Positions 36,239-43,438 of a stretch of DNA of 47,857 nt are shown piece by piece. Every line of letters starts with the position of its first letter. Within the stretch, counting starts at the first letter, position 1. This DNA comes from Streptomyces sp. CBMA29. GTDB taxonomy: Bacteria > Actinomycetota > Actinomycetes > Streptomycetales > Streptomycetaceae. Made by a program: the position numbers and the translations under genes. The stretch is taken from NCBI RefSeq assembly GCF_014596445.1, contig NZ_MECL01000170.1, positions 1-47,857 on the forward strand, read 5' to 3'. Under the pieces are notes generated by a model. The model was not told the DNA's origin. It was given only the letters and a program-made list of their open reading frames with translations, and made no database searches.

Positions 36239-37210
36239 TCAGGAACCGCCGTTGATCGCGGCCGACGCGATGGCGCCGCTGCTCGCGTTCCACTTCTGGA
36301 GCACCTGCGCGTAGGTGCCGTCCGCGATGATCGCGTCCATGGCCGCCTTCAGCGCGTCCCGGAGTTGCGTGTTGTCCTTGCTGACCGCGATGCCGAACGG
36401 ACCGGCGTCGGCGGGGGAGCCCGCGACCTCGAAGTCGTTGCCGTTGCCGGACTTCTGCGCGATGTACGCGGCCACCGGGGTGTCGTTGAGGTCGGCGACC
36501 GCGCCGCCCGCCTTCACCCGGGTCTGCGCCTCGGAGTCGGTGTCGAACTTCTGGATCTTCAGGCCCTTGGAGCCGCACTCCTTCTTCTGGGCCTCGAACG
36601 CGTCGTCGTAGATCGTGCCGCGCTGGACGGCCACGGTCTGCCCGCACACGTCGGCCAGGGCCTTGATGCCCTTCGGGTTGCCCTTCTTCACCAGCAGGGA
36701 GGAACCGGAGGTGTAGTAGTCGACGAAGTCGACGCCCTTGCCGATCTTCTTGCCCTTGTCGTCGAGACCGCCCTGGCGGGCCTTCGTGTCGCTCATAGCG
36801 GACATCACGATGTCCGAGCGGCCGGTGTAGATGGAGGTGATCAGACCGTCGAACTTGCCGTTGGTGAACTTGAAGGTGACGCCGAGCTGCTTGGCCAGCG
36901 CGTCCGCGATGTCCGGGTCGATGCCGACGATCTTGCCGTTCTCGGTCTGCTCCATCGGCGCGTACGAGGCGTCCGTGCCGACCTGGATCGTCTTGGAGTC
37001 CTGGTACTTCTGGGGCAGCTTCGAGAAGAGCGGGGCGACCGCGGAGGTCGCCGAGGACCCCGTCCCACTAGGGGAGACGGTGTTCGCGGGCTTGTCCTTC
37101 TTGGTCTGGTCGCCGCATCCGGTCAGTACCAGGGTGCCGGCGACCGCTATGGCGGCGACCGCGGTGAGACGAGTGAGAGCGGCCGGACGCCGGGTCGTAC
37201 ATGCGGTCAT
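36239..37210 (-). CDS. family 3 amino acid-binding lipoprotein
   Basis: A 323-residue extracellular binding protein from ATG 37210 with GGAGGA upstream. The lipoprotein signal peptide ends TLVLTGC. The fold has the family 3 sequence IQVGTDASYAPMEQTENGKI and VGIDPDIADALAKQLGVTFK. Ligand contacts such as the conserved Arg/Asp typical of alpha-amino-acid binding are consistent with SDIVMSAMSDTKAR. It is the first gene of the transporter operon. Confidence 0.94.
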   Translation of the reverse strand: MTACTTRRPAALTRLTAVAAIAVAGTLVLTGCGDQTKKDKPANTVSPSGTGSSATSAVAPLFSKLPQKYQDSKTIQVGTDASYAPMEQTENGKIVGIDPDIADALAKQLGVTFKFTNGKFDGLITSIYTGRSDIVMSAMSDTKARQGGLDDKGKKIGKGVDFVDYYTSGSSLLVKKGNPKGIKALADVCGQTVAVQRGTIYDDAFEAQKKECGSKGLKIQKFDTDSEAQTRVKAGGAVADLNDTPVAAYIAQKSGNGNDFEVAGSPADAGPFGIAVSKDNTQLRDALKAAMDAIIADGTYAQVLQKWNASSGAIASAAINGGS

Positions 37211-37614
37211 CGCTGTGTCCTCCTGCGGAAGTGAGGGGGTCGTGCAGTGGACATGGCACACGCCATCGAGTACCGCCACCGTGTGTGATCTGTGCATCTT
37301 GCCATCCGGACACCCCCGGGCAGGGTTCCTGTTGTGTCAAAATCGGATAACGGGCGATCCCCGGGCCTCCACCAGGCCGGCACACCAAGGCCGGACCACG
37401 CGGAGGCCATGCCGATCAATTCCCACTCGTCCCCGGAACCGACTTCCGGTAGAACGGGTCCTCACCCCTCATCCGGGGCCCATGGCGTGCGTGCGGCGCG
37501 CCTGGCGTCGCGGTCACCTCGCTCACTCGTACCTGGTGACGCGGACGCCGAGCCCACCTCCACCCCCTTCGGGCGGAGTACCCTCATTCATCATTCAGAC
37601 AAAGGGGTCAAAAA
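37211..37614. other. divergent regulatory region between binding protein and malic enzyme genes
   Basis: 404 bp with no gene I can support. A minus-strand TTGACA (37340-37335) is a plausible -35 for the transporter operon. AAAGGGG (37601-37607) is the Shine-Dalgarno for the malic enzyme. No operator is recognised. Confidence 0.5.
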
Positions 37615-38868
37615 GTGGCAGCGGAGATCGTCAATCCCCGGACCGATGCGGACAGTACGGACACCGCGGACGGTGCCGACCGTGCGGACGGCGTGAGCGG
37701 TACGGACGACGCGTTCCCCATCGATCCGGTCTTCGCCCTGCACCGCGGCGGCAAGATGGAGATCACCTCGACCGTGCCGGTCCGCGACGCCGACGACTTG
37801 TCGCTCGCGTACACACCCGGTGTCGCCGAGGTCTGCACCGCCATCGCGAACAAGCCGGAGCTGGTGCACGACTACACCTGGAAGTCCCAGGTCGTCGCGG
37901 TCGTCACCGACGGCACCGCGGTGCTGGGCCTCGGTGACATCGGCCCCGAGGCGTCCCTGCCGGTCATGGAGGGCAAGGCCATCCTCTTCAAGCAGTTCGG
38001 CGGCGTCGACGCCGTGCCGATCGCGCTGGCCTGCACCGACGTGGACGAGATCGTGGAGACCGTGGTCCGGCTCGCCCCGTCCTTCGGCGGCGTCAACCTG
38101 GAGGACATCTCCGCCCCCCGCTGCTTCGAGATCGAGCGCAAGCTCCAGGAGCGGCTGGACATCCCGGTCTTCCACGACGACCAGCACGGCACCGCCGTCG
38201 TCACCCTCGCCGCGCTGCGCAACTCCTGCGCGCTCACCGGCCGTACTCTCGGCGACCTGCGCGCGGTCATCTCCGGCGCGGGCGCGGCCGGGGTCGCCAT
38301 CGCCAGGATCCTCGTCGAGGCGGGCATCGGCGACGTCGCCGTCACCGACCGCAAGGGCATCGTGCACGCCGGACGCGACGACCTGAACCCGGTCAAGCGC
38401 GAGCTGGCCTCGTATACGAACAAGGCCGGTATCACCGGGCCGTTGGAGGCCGCGCTGGACGGCGCCGACGTTTTCATCGGGGTCTCCGGCGGTACGGTCC
38501 CGGAGTCCGCTGTCGCCACGATGGCCAGCGGCGCCTTCGTCTTCGCCATGGCGAACCCGACGCCCGAGATCCACCCGGACGTCGCGCACAAGTACGCGGC
38601 GGTCGTGGCGACCGGGCGCAGCGACTTCCCGAACCAGATCAACAATGTGCTCGCCTTCCCCGGGATCTTCGCGGGCGCCCTCCAGGTGCGGGCCTCGGCC
38701 ATCACCGAGGGGATGAAGATCGCCGCCGCCGAGGCGCTGGCCGCCGTCGTCGCCGACGAGCTGTCGCCGCAGTGCGTCATCCCGTCGCCCTTCGACCCGC
38801 GGGTCGCCCCCGCGGTGACGGCCGCCGTCGCCGCCGCCGCGCGGGCGGAAGGGGTGGCGCGCCGCTGA
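37615..38868 (+). CDS. malic enzyme (malate dehydrogenase, oxaloacetate-decarboxylating)
   Basis: Oxidatively decarboxylates malate to pyruvate. The 417-residue short-form enzyme starts at GTG 37615. The N-terminal ~30 residues are an acidic Asp/Thr-rich extension. Conserved blocks are LSLAYTPGVAEVC (catalytic Tyr), FHDDQHGTAVVTLAAL (metal and malate binding) and the nucleotide fold VISGAGAAGVAIARILVEAG. The position corresponds to the S. coelicolor enzyme reported as NADP-dependent, so NADP use is likely but not proven here. It supplies NADPH and pyruvate for lipid synthesis. Confidence 0.94.
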   Translation: MAAEIVNPRTDADSTDTADGADRADGVSGTDDAFPIDPVFALHRGGKMEITSTVPVRDADDLSLAYTPGVAEVCTAIANKPELVHDYTWKSQVVAVVTDGTAVLGLGDIGPEASLPVMEGKAILFKQFGGVDAVPIALACTDVDEIVETVVRLAPSFGGVNLEDISAPRCFEIERKLQERLDIPVFHDDQHGTAVVTLAALRNSCALTGRTLGDLRAVISGAGAAGVAIARILVEAGIGDVAVTDRKGIVHAGRDDLNPVKRELASYTNKAGITGPLEAALDGADVFIGVSGGTVPESAVATMASGAFVFAMANPTPEIHPDVAHKYAAVVATGRSDFPNQINNVLAFPGIFAGALQVRASAITEGMKIAAAEALAAVVADELSPQCVIPSPFDPRVAPAVTAAVAAAARAEGVARR

Positions 38869-39051
38869 CCGCCCGCGGCGGGCTTGAGGGGTACGGGGGC
38901 GCGTCCGTGGGCCGCCCCCGGCGCCGGTCGCGCCCGCGGCCGTACCGTTCCTTCGGCGGGTCACGGGGAGGGCTTTCCCCGGCGGGGTGGGTGGAGGGTC
39001 ACATGGCGGGGCGGTTCCTCGGGCGGCGGGACCGACCGTAGGGTCAACGGC

Positions 39052-40014
39052 ATGTATGCCGCATACGCCGCACGTATTGACGCCGACAAGCCGTTGAGCG
39101 GGTTGGAGTTGGGGGAGCGGCCGGAGCCGTCGGAGCGCCCCGGCTGGACCACCGTCACGGTCAGGGCCGCTTCGCTCAACCACCACGACCTGTGGTCGCT
39201 GCGCGGGGTGGGCCTCGGCCGGGAGAGCCTGCCGATGATCCTCGGCTGCGACGCCGCCGGGATCGACGAGGACGGCAACGAGGTGGTGCTGCACTCCGTG
39301 ATCGGCCAGACCGGTCACGGGGTCGGCCCCACCGAGCGCCGCTCCATCCTCACCGAGCACTACCAGGGCACCTTCGCCGAACGGGTCTCCGTACCGGCCT
39401 GGAATGTGCTGCCCAAGCCGAAGGAACTCTCCTTCGAGGAGGCGGCCTGCCTCCCGACCGCGTGGCTGACCGCCTACCGCATGCTCTTCACCAACGCCGG
39501 GGTACGGCCGGGTGACGCGGTCCTCGTGCAGGGCGCGGGCGGCGGTGTCGCCACCGCCGCGATCGTGCTGGCCCGCGCCGCCGGGCTGCGGGTGCACGCC
39601 ACCAGCCGGGACGCCGCCAAGCGGGAGCGCGCGCTCGAACTGGGCGCGCACGCGGTGTACGAGTCGGGCGCGCGGCTGCCGGAGCGGGTGGACGCCGTCA
39701 TCGAGACCGTCGGGGCGGCGACCTGGTCGCACTCGGTGAAGTCGCTGCGGCCCGGCGGCACGCTCGTCATCTCCGGCGCCACCAGCGGGCAGAATCCGCC
39801 TGCCGCCGAGCTGAACCGGATCTTCTTCCTGGAGCTGAAGGTGGTCGGTTCGACCATGGGCTCCAAGGAGGAGTTGCAGGACCTGCTGGCCTTCTGCGCG
39901 GCCAGCGGCGTACGGCCGGTGATCGACTCCGTACTGCCGCTGGACCGCGCCCGCGAGGGCTTCGAACGGCTCGCCGCCGGGGAGCTGTTCGGGAAGGTCG
40001 TGCTGACCGTATAA
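39052..40014 (+). CDS. zinc-binding-type alcohol dehydrogenase / quinone oxidoreductase family protein
   Basis: A 320-residue MDR-superfamily reductase from ATG 39052. The GroES-like domain includes VTVRAASLNHHDLWSLRG and ILGCDAAGIDEDGNEV. The nucleotide site is DAVLVQGAGGGVATAAIVLA. The catalytic zinc ligands of true alcohol dehydrogenases are not all evident, so it may be a quinone-oxidoreductase-like NADPH enzyme. TAGGGT at 39039-39044 ends 7 bases before the ATG, indicating a leaderless message. Confidence 0.92.
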   Translation: MYAAYAARIDADKPLSGLELGERPEPSERPGWTTVTVRAASLNHHDLWSLRGVGLGRESLPMILGCDAAGIDEDGNEVVLHSVIGQTGHGVGPTERRSILTEHYQGTFAERVSVPAWNVLPKPKELSFEEAACLPTAWLTAYRMLFTNAGVRPGDAVLVQGAGGGVATAAIVLARAAGLRVHATSRDAAKRERALELGAHAVYESGARLPERVDAVIETVGAATWSHSVKSLRPGGTLVISGATSGQNPPAAELNRIFFLELKVVGSTMGSKEELQDLLAFCAASGVRPVIDSVLPLDRAREGFERLAAGELFGKVVLTV

Positions 40015-40018
40015 CCGT

Positions 40019-41005
40019 CTACTCGGGCGGCGGGCGGTGCAGGGCCGCCGCGATGTGCGCCGCCGCGGCGGACAAGTGGCGCCGCACCTCGCGCAGTTGG
40101 GTGTCCTTGACGCCCAGGTCGCGGGCCGTGTCGCGGATGTCGTCGCGGAAGCGGTCCAGCAGGCGTTCGAGGTCGCGGAAGGGGTCGGTGGACGGCGGGG
40201 TGCCGTCGTCCGCGGGCTCCGCCGCCGTGTCCTTTTCCGCCTCCTCTCCCGTCTCCTCACCCGTCCCCTCCTTCGTCTCCTCCTTCGTCTCCCCGGCGGG
40301 CTCGGCCGTGGCGTCGGCCCAGACCGGGGGCGTACCGGCGGGCGCGCCCCAGGGCGTGGTCGGTACGTCCATGCCCTTGCCGAACCGGCCCAGCTCCTTG
40401 GTGAGTTCGGCGAGACCGTCGCGCAGCCCCGCCTGCCAGTCGCCGGAGCGTACGTGCGACTGCACCTGCTCCTGGACCTGGCGGGCGATCCGCTCGACCT
40501 CCTCGCGCGCGGCCTTGGCCTGGCGGCGGGCGTCGCGCGCCTCCTCCTTGGCCCGGCGGCTCTCCTCCTTGGCGCGCGCGGCCTGCTCGCGCCACTCCTG
40601 CTTGGGCGACGGGGGCGTACGCGCCTCCTGCGCGGCGGCGCGCACCTCGCGGCGCAGGTCACCGGCGGCGCCCCGGACGTCCTCGCGGATCTCCGCGGCC
40701 AGCGTGGAGACGGACTCGCGGATCTCCGCCTCCAGGCCCGCGATCTCGTCGGCGCGGTCGGCCAGCTCGCCGCGGCCCGCGTCGGTGAGGGCGTAGACCT
40801 TGCGGCCGCCCTCGGTGGAGTGCGTGACCAGGCCCTCCTTCTCCAGCTTCGCCAGCCGCGGGTAGACGGTGCCCGCCGAGGGCGCGTACAGCCCCTGGAA
40901 CCGCTCCTCCAGCAGCCGGATCACCTCGTAGCCGTGCCGGGGCGACTCGTCCAGCAGCTTGAGCAGGTAGAGCCGGAGTCGGCCGTGGGCGAAGACGGGC
41001 GCCAT
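40019..41005 (-). CDS. PadR-family regulator with long coiled-coil C-terminus
   Basis: A 328-residue protein from ATG 41005. Residues 1-85 are a PadR winged helix (LLKLLDESPRHGYEVIRLLE, APSAGTVYPRLAKLEKEGLV, TEGGRKVYALTDAGRGEL). Residues about 90-185 are a long charged coiled coil (AARAKEESRRAKEEARDARR). A Glu/Thr-rich low-complexity linker (KEETKEGTGEETGEEAEK) leads to a C-terminal helical segment. Ordinary PadR proteins are 110-180 residues, so about half of this one is additional. It forms an operon one base after the DUF4097 gene and probably represses it. Confidence 0.9.
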   Translation of the reverse strand: MAPVFAHGRLRLYLLKLLDESPRHGYEVIRLLEERFQGLYAPSAGTVYPRLAKLEKEGLVTHSTEGGRKVYALTDAGRGELADRADEIAGLEAEIRESVSTLAAEIREDVRGAAGDLRREVRAAAQEARTPPSPKQEWREQAARAKEESRRAKEEARDARRQAKAAREEVERIARQVQEQVQSHVRSGDWQAGLRDGLAELTKELGRFGKGMDVPTTPWGAPAGTPPVWADATAEPAGETKEETKEGTGEETGEEAEKDTAAEPADDGTPPSTDPFRDLERLLDRFRDDIRDTARDLGVKDTQLREVRRHLSAAAAHIAAALHRPPPE

Positions 41006-41006
41006 G

Positions 41007-41855
41007 TCAGATGTCCTTCCGGAACGAGGGCGCGTCCTCCAGCGGCGGCCTGCGCAGCAGGGCGATGGCGCCGGAGACGGTGGTGGCTCGCAGGCGCGCC
41101 CCGCCGGAGCCGATCCGGCCGGTGATGCGCTTGGCCCCCCACTGCCCGGTGACGCGCAATTCGTCGAAGGCGCAGGAGACATGGCCGCTGGTGGTGTTGG
41201 CGTCGACCTCCGCGTCGCCCGGTTCCGGGATACGGATGGCGATCTCGCCGGAGACGCTGGTGAGCCGGACGTCCGCCCCCGCGGACGGATCGAGGTCGAG
41301 CACCATGTTGCCGCTCACGGAGTCCGCTTTGACCTCGGCGCCGCTGCCCTCGACCACGGTGAGGTCACCGGAGACGGTGTTGATCCGCAGGCTGCCGGAG
41401 ACGGACTGGGCCTCGACGCTGCCCGCGACCGTGTTGGCCCGCACCGGGCCGCTGAGGCCGACGAGTGTCGTGTCCCCGTTGACCCCCTGGACGCTGGTCT
41501 CTCCGGCGATCCCGGAGATCACGGCGCCGGCGCCGACGACTCCCACTTCGACCTTCGTGCGCTGCGGGACGGCGAGGGTCACGACCGCGTGACGCTGCCA
41601 GCCCTTGGGGTCGAGCCACTTCAGGAAGCCTTTCCATGGCAGGTCGTCGTAGGTCACGGTGAGGGTGCCGCCGCGGTGGTACACCTTCAGCGGTGGGCCG
41701 TCGATCTCGGTGACCTCCACGCGGGCGGGGCCGTCCTCGGTGCCGACGACGTTCACGGCGCCGTTGACGATGCGGACGCAGAGGGTGTCGACGGGCTCTT
41801 CGAACACGAACTTTTCTGGCTCCGCCACGGTTCGGTCCGACGACGTGCGGCTCAT
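41007..41855 (-). CDS. DUF4097 beta-helix protein
   Basis: A 282-residue protein from ATG 41855 behind GAGGAGGGG. Residues 110-270 are repeated beta-strand turns (GPVRANTVAGSVEAQSVSGS, LRINTVSGDLTVVEGSGAEV) of the DUF4097 right-handed beta-helix type. No signal peptide. DUF4097 proteins commonly pair with PadR or sigma regulators and are thought to act at the cell envelope or in stress adaptation; function unproven. The gene leads the operon with padR. Confidence 0.9.
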   Translation of the reverse strand: MSRTSSDRTVAEPEKFVFEEPVDTLCVRIVNGAVNVVGTEDGPARVEVTEIDGPPLKVYHRGGTLTVTYDDLPWKGFLKWLDPKGWQRHAVVTLAVPQRTKVEVGVVGAGAVISGIAGETSVQGVNGDTTLVGLSGPVRANTVAGSVEAQSVSGSLRINTVSGDLTVVEGSGAEVKADSVSGNMVLDLDPSAGADVRLTSVSGEIAIRIPEPGDAEVDANTTSGHVSCAFDELRVTGQWGAKRITGRIGSGGARLRATTVSGAIALLRRPPLEDAPSFRKDI

Positions 41856-41890
41856 CGTGCCCCTCCTCGGGTACGCCCTGTGACGCAACA

Positions 41891-41937
41891 TATCGCGTCT
41901 CCTGCACTCACGATATATCGCGTGGCTCACAAGTCAA
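41891..41937 (-). promoter_or_regulatory. promoter and TATCGCGT operator of the DUF4097-padR operon
   Basis: TATCGCGT occurs at 41891-41898 and 41916-41923, and the second copy is part of the palindrome CGATATATCG (41911-41920). On the minus strand TTGACT (41937-41932) with 16 bp spacing to TATCGT gives a good promoter. The palindrome lies over its -10, so the co-encoded PadR protein probably autorepresses here. Confidence 0.7.
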
Positions 41938-41942
41938 GTGCC

Positions 41943-42150
41943 TTGTCTTTGCCCGCCCGCCCACCCGTGCGGGTGTGTTGTTCGTCTGCGGGTGCCGCTT
42001 GTGCCTGGTCGGTCCCGGCCCGGGGTACCTCCTCGAAATCCGTAACACCTGGCCATTCCGAATCCGGTGACGTTCTTGTCAACGTATTTCTGCGGGGGCA
42101 CCCCGCCCCGTCCCCTCCGGGTCCGTCGGCGTCCGCCTGTCCGGTGGGGG
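41943..42150 (+). repeat. left arm of the inverted-repeat element
   Basis: Runs from TTGTCTTTGCCCGCCCGCCC to GTCCGCCTGTCCGGTGGGGG. It contains the landmark blocks CCGGGGTACCTCCTCGAAAT, CCGTAACACCTGG and TTGTCAACGTATTTCTGCGG that recur inverted on the right. The differing bases cluster near 41980 and 42054-42061. Confidence 0.9.
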
Positions 42151-42290
42151 TGGCCGGGAGGGGGGTGGGTGGGGACCGGGCCCTGCGCCACCCGGCCGTC
42201 CAACCGGGGTGGGTGGGAGGGGGGTGGGTGGGCTCGGGTACGTCGGGGTCCGCCTGCCGGTGGGGGTTGGCCGGGGAGGGGGTGGCGGGT
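42121..42290 (+). repeat. left G-rich tandem array (about three degenerate ~58-bp units)
   Basis: Units start near 42121 (GTCCGTCGGCGTCCGCCTG), about 42180 (degenerate) and 42238 (GTACGTCGGGGTCCGCCTG), then run into GGTGGGGG-type tracts. 42206-42232 has GGGGTGGGTGGGAGGGGGG and TGGGTGGG, a canonical G-quadruplex pattern on the plus strand. Confidence 0.75.
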
Positions 42291-42559
42291 CCTGCGTTGC
42301 CGTCAGCCCGCCGGGGAGGGGGTAGGCGGGCTGGGGCACGGCGGCGTGTGTCGGTTCGCTGTGGCTGAGGGTGGTCTCAAGGACCGGTGACGGCGCCGCG
42401 CAGCTGTTCGTCCACCGTGGGGATTGGCGGAGGCCGGCTGTCTTCTGGCGCCCGTCCGTCTGCGGACCGTCCGAGGGCGTCACCCAGCACCCTGAGCGGA
42501 GGACGCCCGGGGCGACCTCACGGTCTTTGACACCCCCGGCTGGGCGGTTGGGTGGCGGA

Positions 42560-42850
42560 GAGGCTCGGGCTCCCACCCTCCTCCCGCCCACCCCCACCGA
42601 CAGGCGGACGCCGCCGTACCCGAGCCCGCCCACCCGCTCCCGCTCACCCCCACCGGACCGTTGGACGCCGCCGTACCCGAGCCCGCCCACCCGCTCCCGC
42701 CCACCCCACCAGACCGTTGGACGCCGCCGTACCCGAACCCACCCACCCCCGCCCGCCCACCCGCACCGGACAGCCGGACGCCGCCGTACCCGAGCCCACC
42801 CACCCCTGCCCCCCCTCAGCCCCCACCGGACAGGCGGACGCCGACGTACC
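42560..42850 (-). repeat. right C-rich tandem array (about five ~57-bp units)
   Basis: GCCGCCGTACCCGA-type junctions recur with GTACC at 42616, 42673, 42729, 42786 and 42846 (spacings 57, 56, 57 and 60). Each unit reads, in part, CACCGGACAGGCGGACGCCG then CGTACCCGAGCCCGCCCACC. It is the inverse of the left array, so G-quadruplex-type tracts lie on the minus strand here. Confidence 0.85.
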
Positions 42851-43026
42851 AGGAGGGGACGGGCCGGGGTGCCCCCGCAGAAATACGTTGACAAGAAGGT
42901 CACCGGATACGCGGGGCCAGGTGTTACGGATTTCGAGGAGGTACCCCGGGCCGGGACCGACCAGGCACAAGCGGCACCCGCAGACGGAGAACACACCCGC
43001 ACGGGTGGGCGGGCGGGCAAAGACAA
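42820..43026 (-). repeat. right arm of the inverted-repeat element
   Basis: Reverse complement of the left arm. It ends at an AAAGAC microsatellite (43019-43036) that is not present on the left, then 18 bp of flank before the DUF6104 stop codon at 43055. Confidence 0.9.
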
Positions 43027-43054
43027 AGACAAAGACACAGGACCGAGCCGGAGG

Positions 43055-43228
43055 CTAGTCCTCGTCGTCGAGCCGCGCCAGCCACGTCGCCAACCGCTCG
43101 GTCGGAATCTCGAATTCGGGGTTGAGGTCGACGAATTCGCGCAAGCGCTCAGCCAGCCAGTCGAAAGTGACTTCCTCTTCGCCGCGCCGGGTGGCGAGCT
43201 CCTCGATGCCGCGGTCGGTGAAGTACAA
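43055..43228 (-). CDS. DUF6104-like small conserved actinobacterial protein
   Basis: A 57-residue protein read from TTG 43228 with GGAGCAG upstream. The sequence begins (M)YFTDRGIEELATRRGEEEV and ends ERLATWLARLDDED, which I recognise as the small Streptomyces protein of this type that usually starts MYFTDRGIEEL. It is acidic, helical and soluble, with no known function. Longer upstream frames are rejected because similarity starts at this Tyr. Its 3' end abuts the inverted-repeat element. Confidence 0.8.
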   Translation of the reverse strand: MYFTDRGIEELATRRGEEEVTFDWLAERLREFVDLNPEFEIPTERLATWLARLDDED

Positions 43229-43438
43229 GATCTGCTCCGGAACGGGGTGGGACGGTGGTGGACGGGGAAGAACGGGAGGGACGAGACGGGACGTACACCG
43301 CAAGGATAGGGAGTATGTCCGAAGGCCCTCGCGCCGGTCCTGGCCGCGGGCTAGCCTTCGGAGACGATCAGTCACTGGGGGTGGGATGGGGGCGCAGACG
43401 GCTGCCGCCGCGGCACCGCGATTAGGGCGGGGCGCGCG
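43229..43438. other. divergent promoter region of the VMAP operon
   Basis: 210 bp between the DUF6104-like gene and the protease gene. I see no operator or strong promoter boxes; GGGCGGGGCG before the ATG is a weak ribosome site. Confidence 0.5.

Larger units (their letters stand above)
41943..43026. repeat. large inverted-repeat element with internal skewed tandem arrays
   Basis: A 1,084-bp non-coding element. The outer arms (41943-42150 and 42820-43026) are inverted copies with roughly a dozen differences in ~207 bp. Inside, a G-rich array of ~57-bp units on the left mirrors a C-rich array on the right, leaving about 200 bp of unique centre. Long open frames exist on both strands but are Arg/Pro/Gly-rich products of the skew and not credible genes. 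No target-site duplication is obvious and no transposase is encoded. A compressed relative lies at 18841-18914. Confidence 0.85.

Noticed and set aside
37591..40662. 1,023-codon minus-strand frame across the malic enzyme, dehydrogenase and PadR genes
   Set aside because: It runs antisense to two recognised enzymes and out of frame through PadR; composition is Arg/Gly/Val-rich as expected of GC-rich shadows.
42079..43038. Long open frame of 319 codons on the minus strand across the inverted element, and frames on the plus strand from 42371 and 42552
   Set aside because: Products are Arg/Pro/Gly-rich translations of the skewed repeats in several frames at once; no domain, no ribosome site, and the same arm translated twice at the two ends.
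41900..43100. Target-site duplication of the inverted element
   Set aside because: The bases outside the two arms (AAGTGCC on the left, AAAGACACAGG on the right) do not match, so insertion by a duplicating transposase cannot be claimed.
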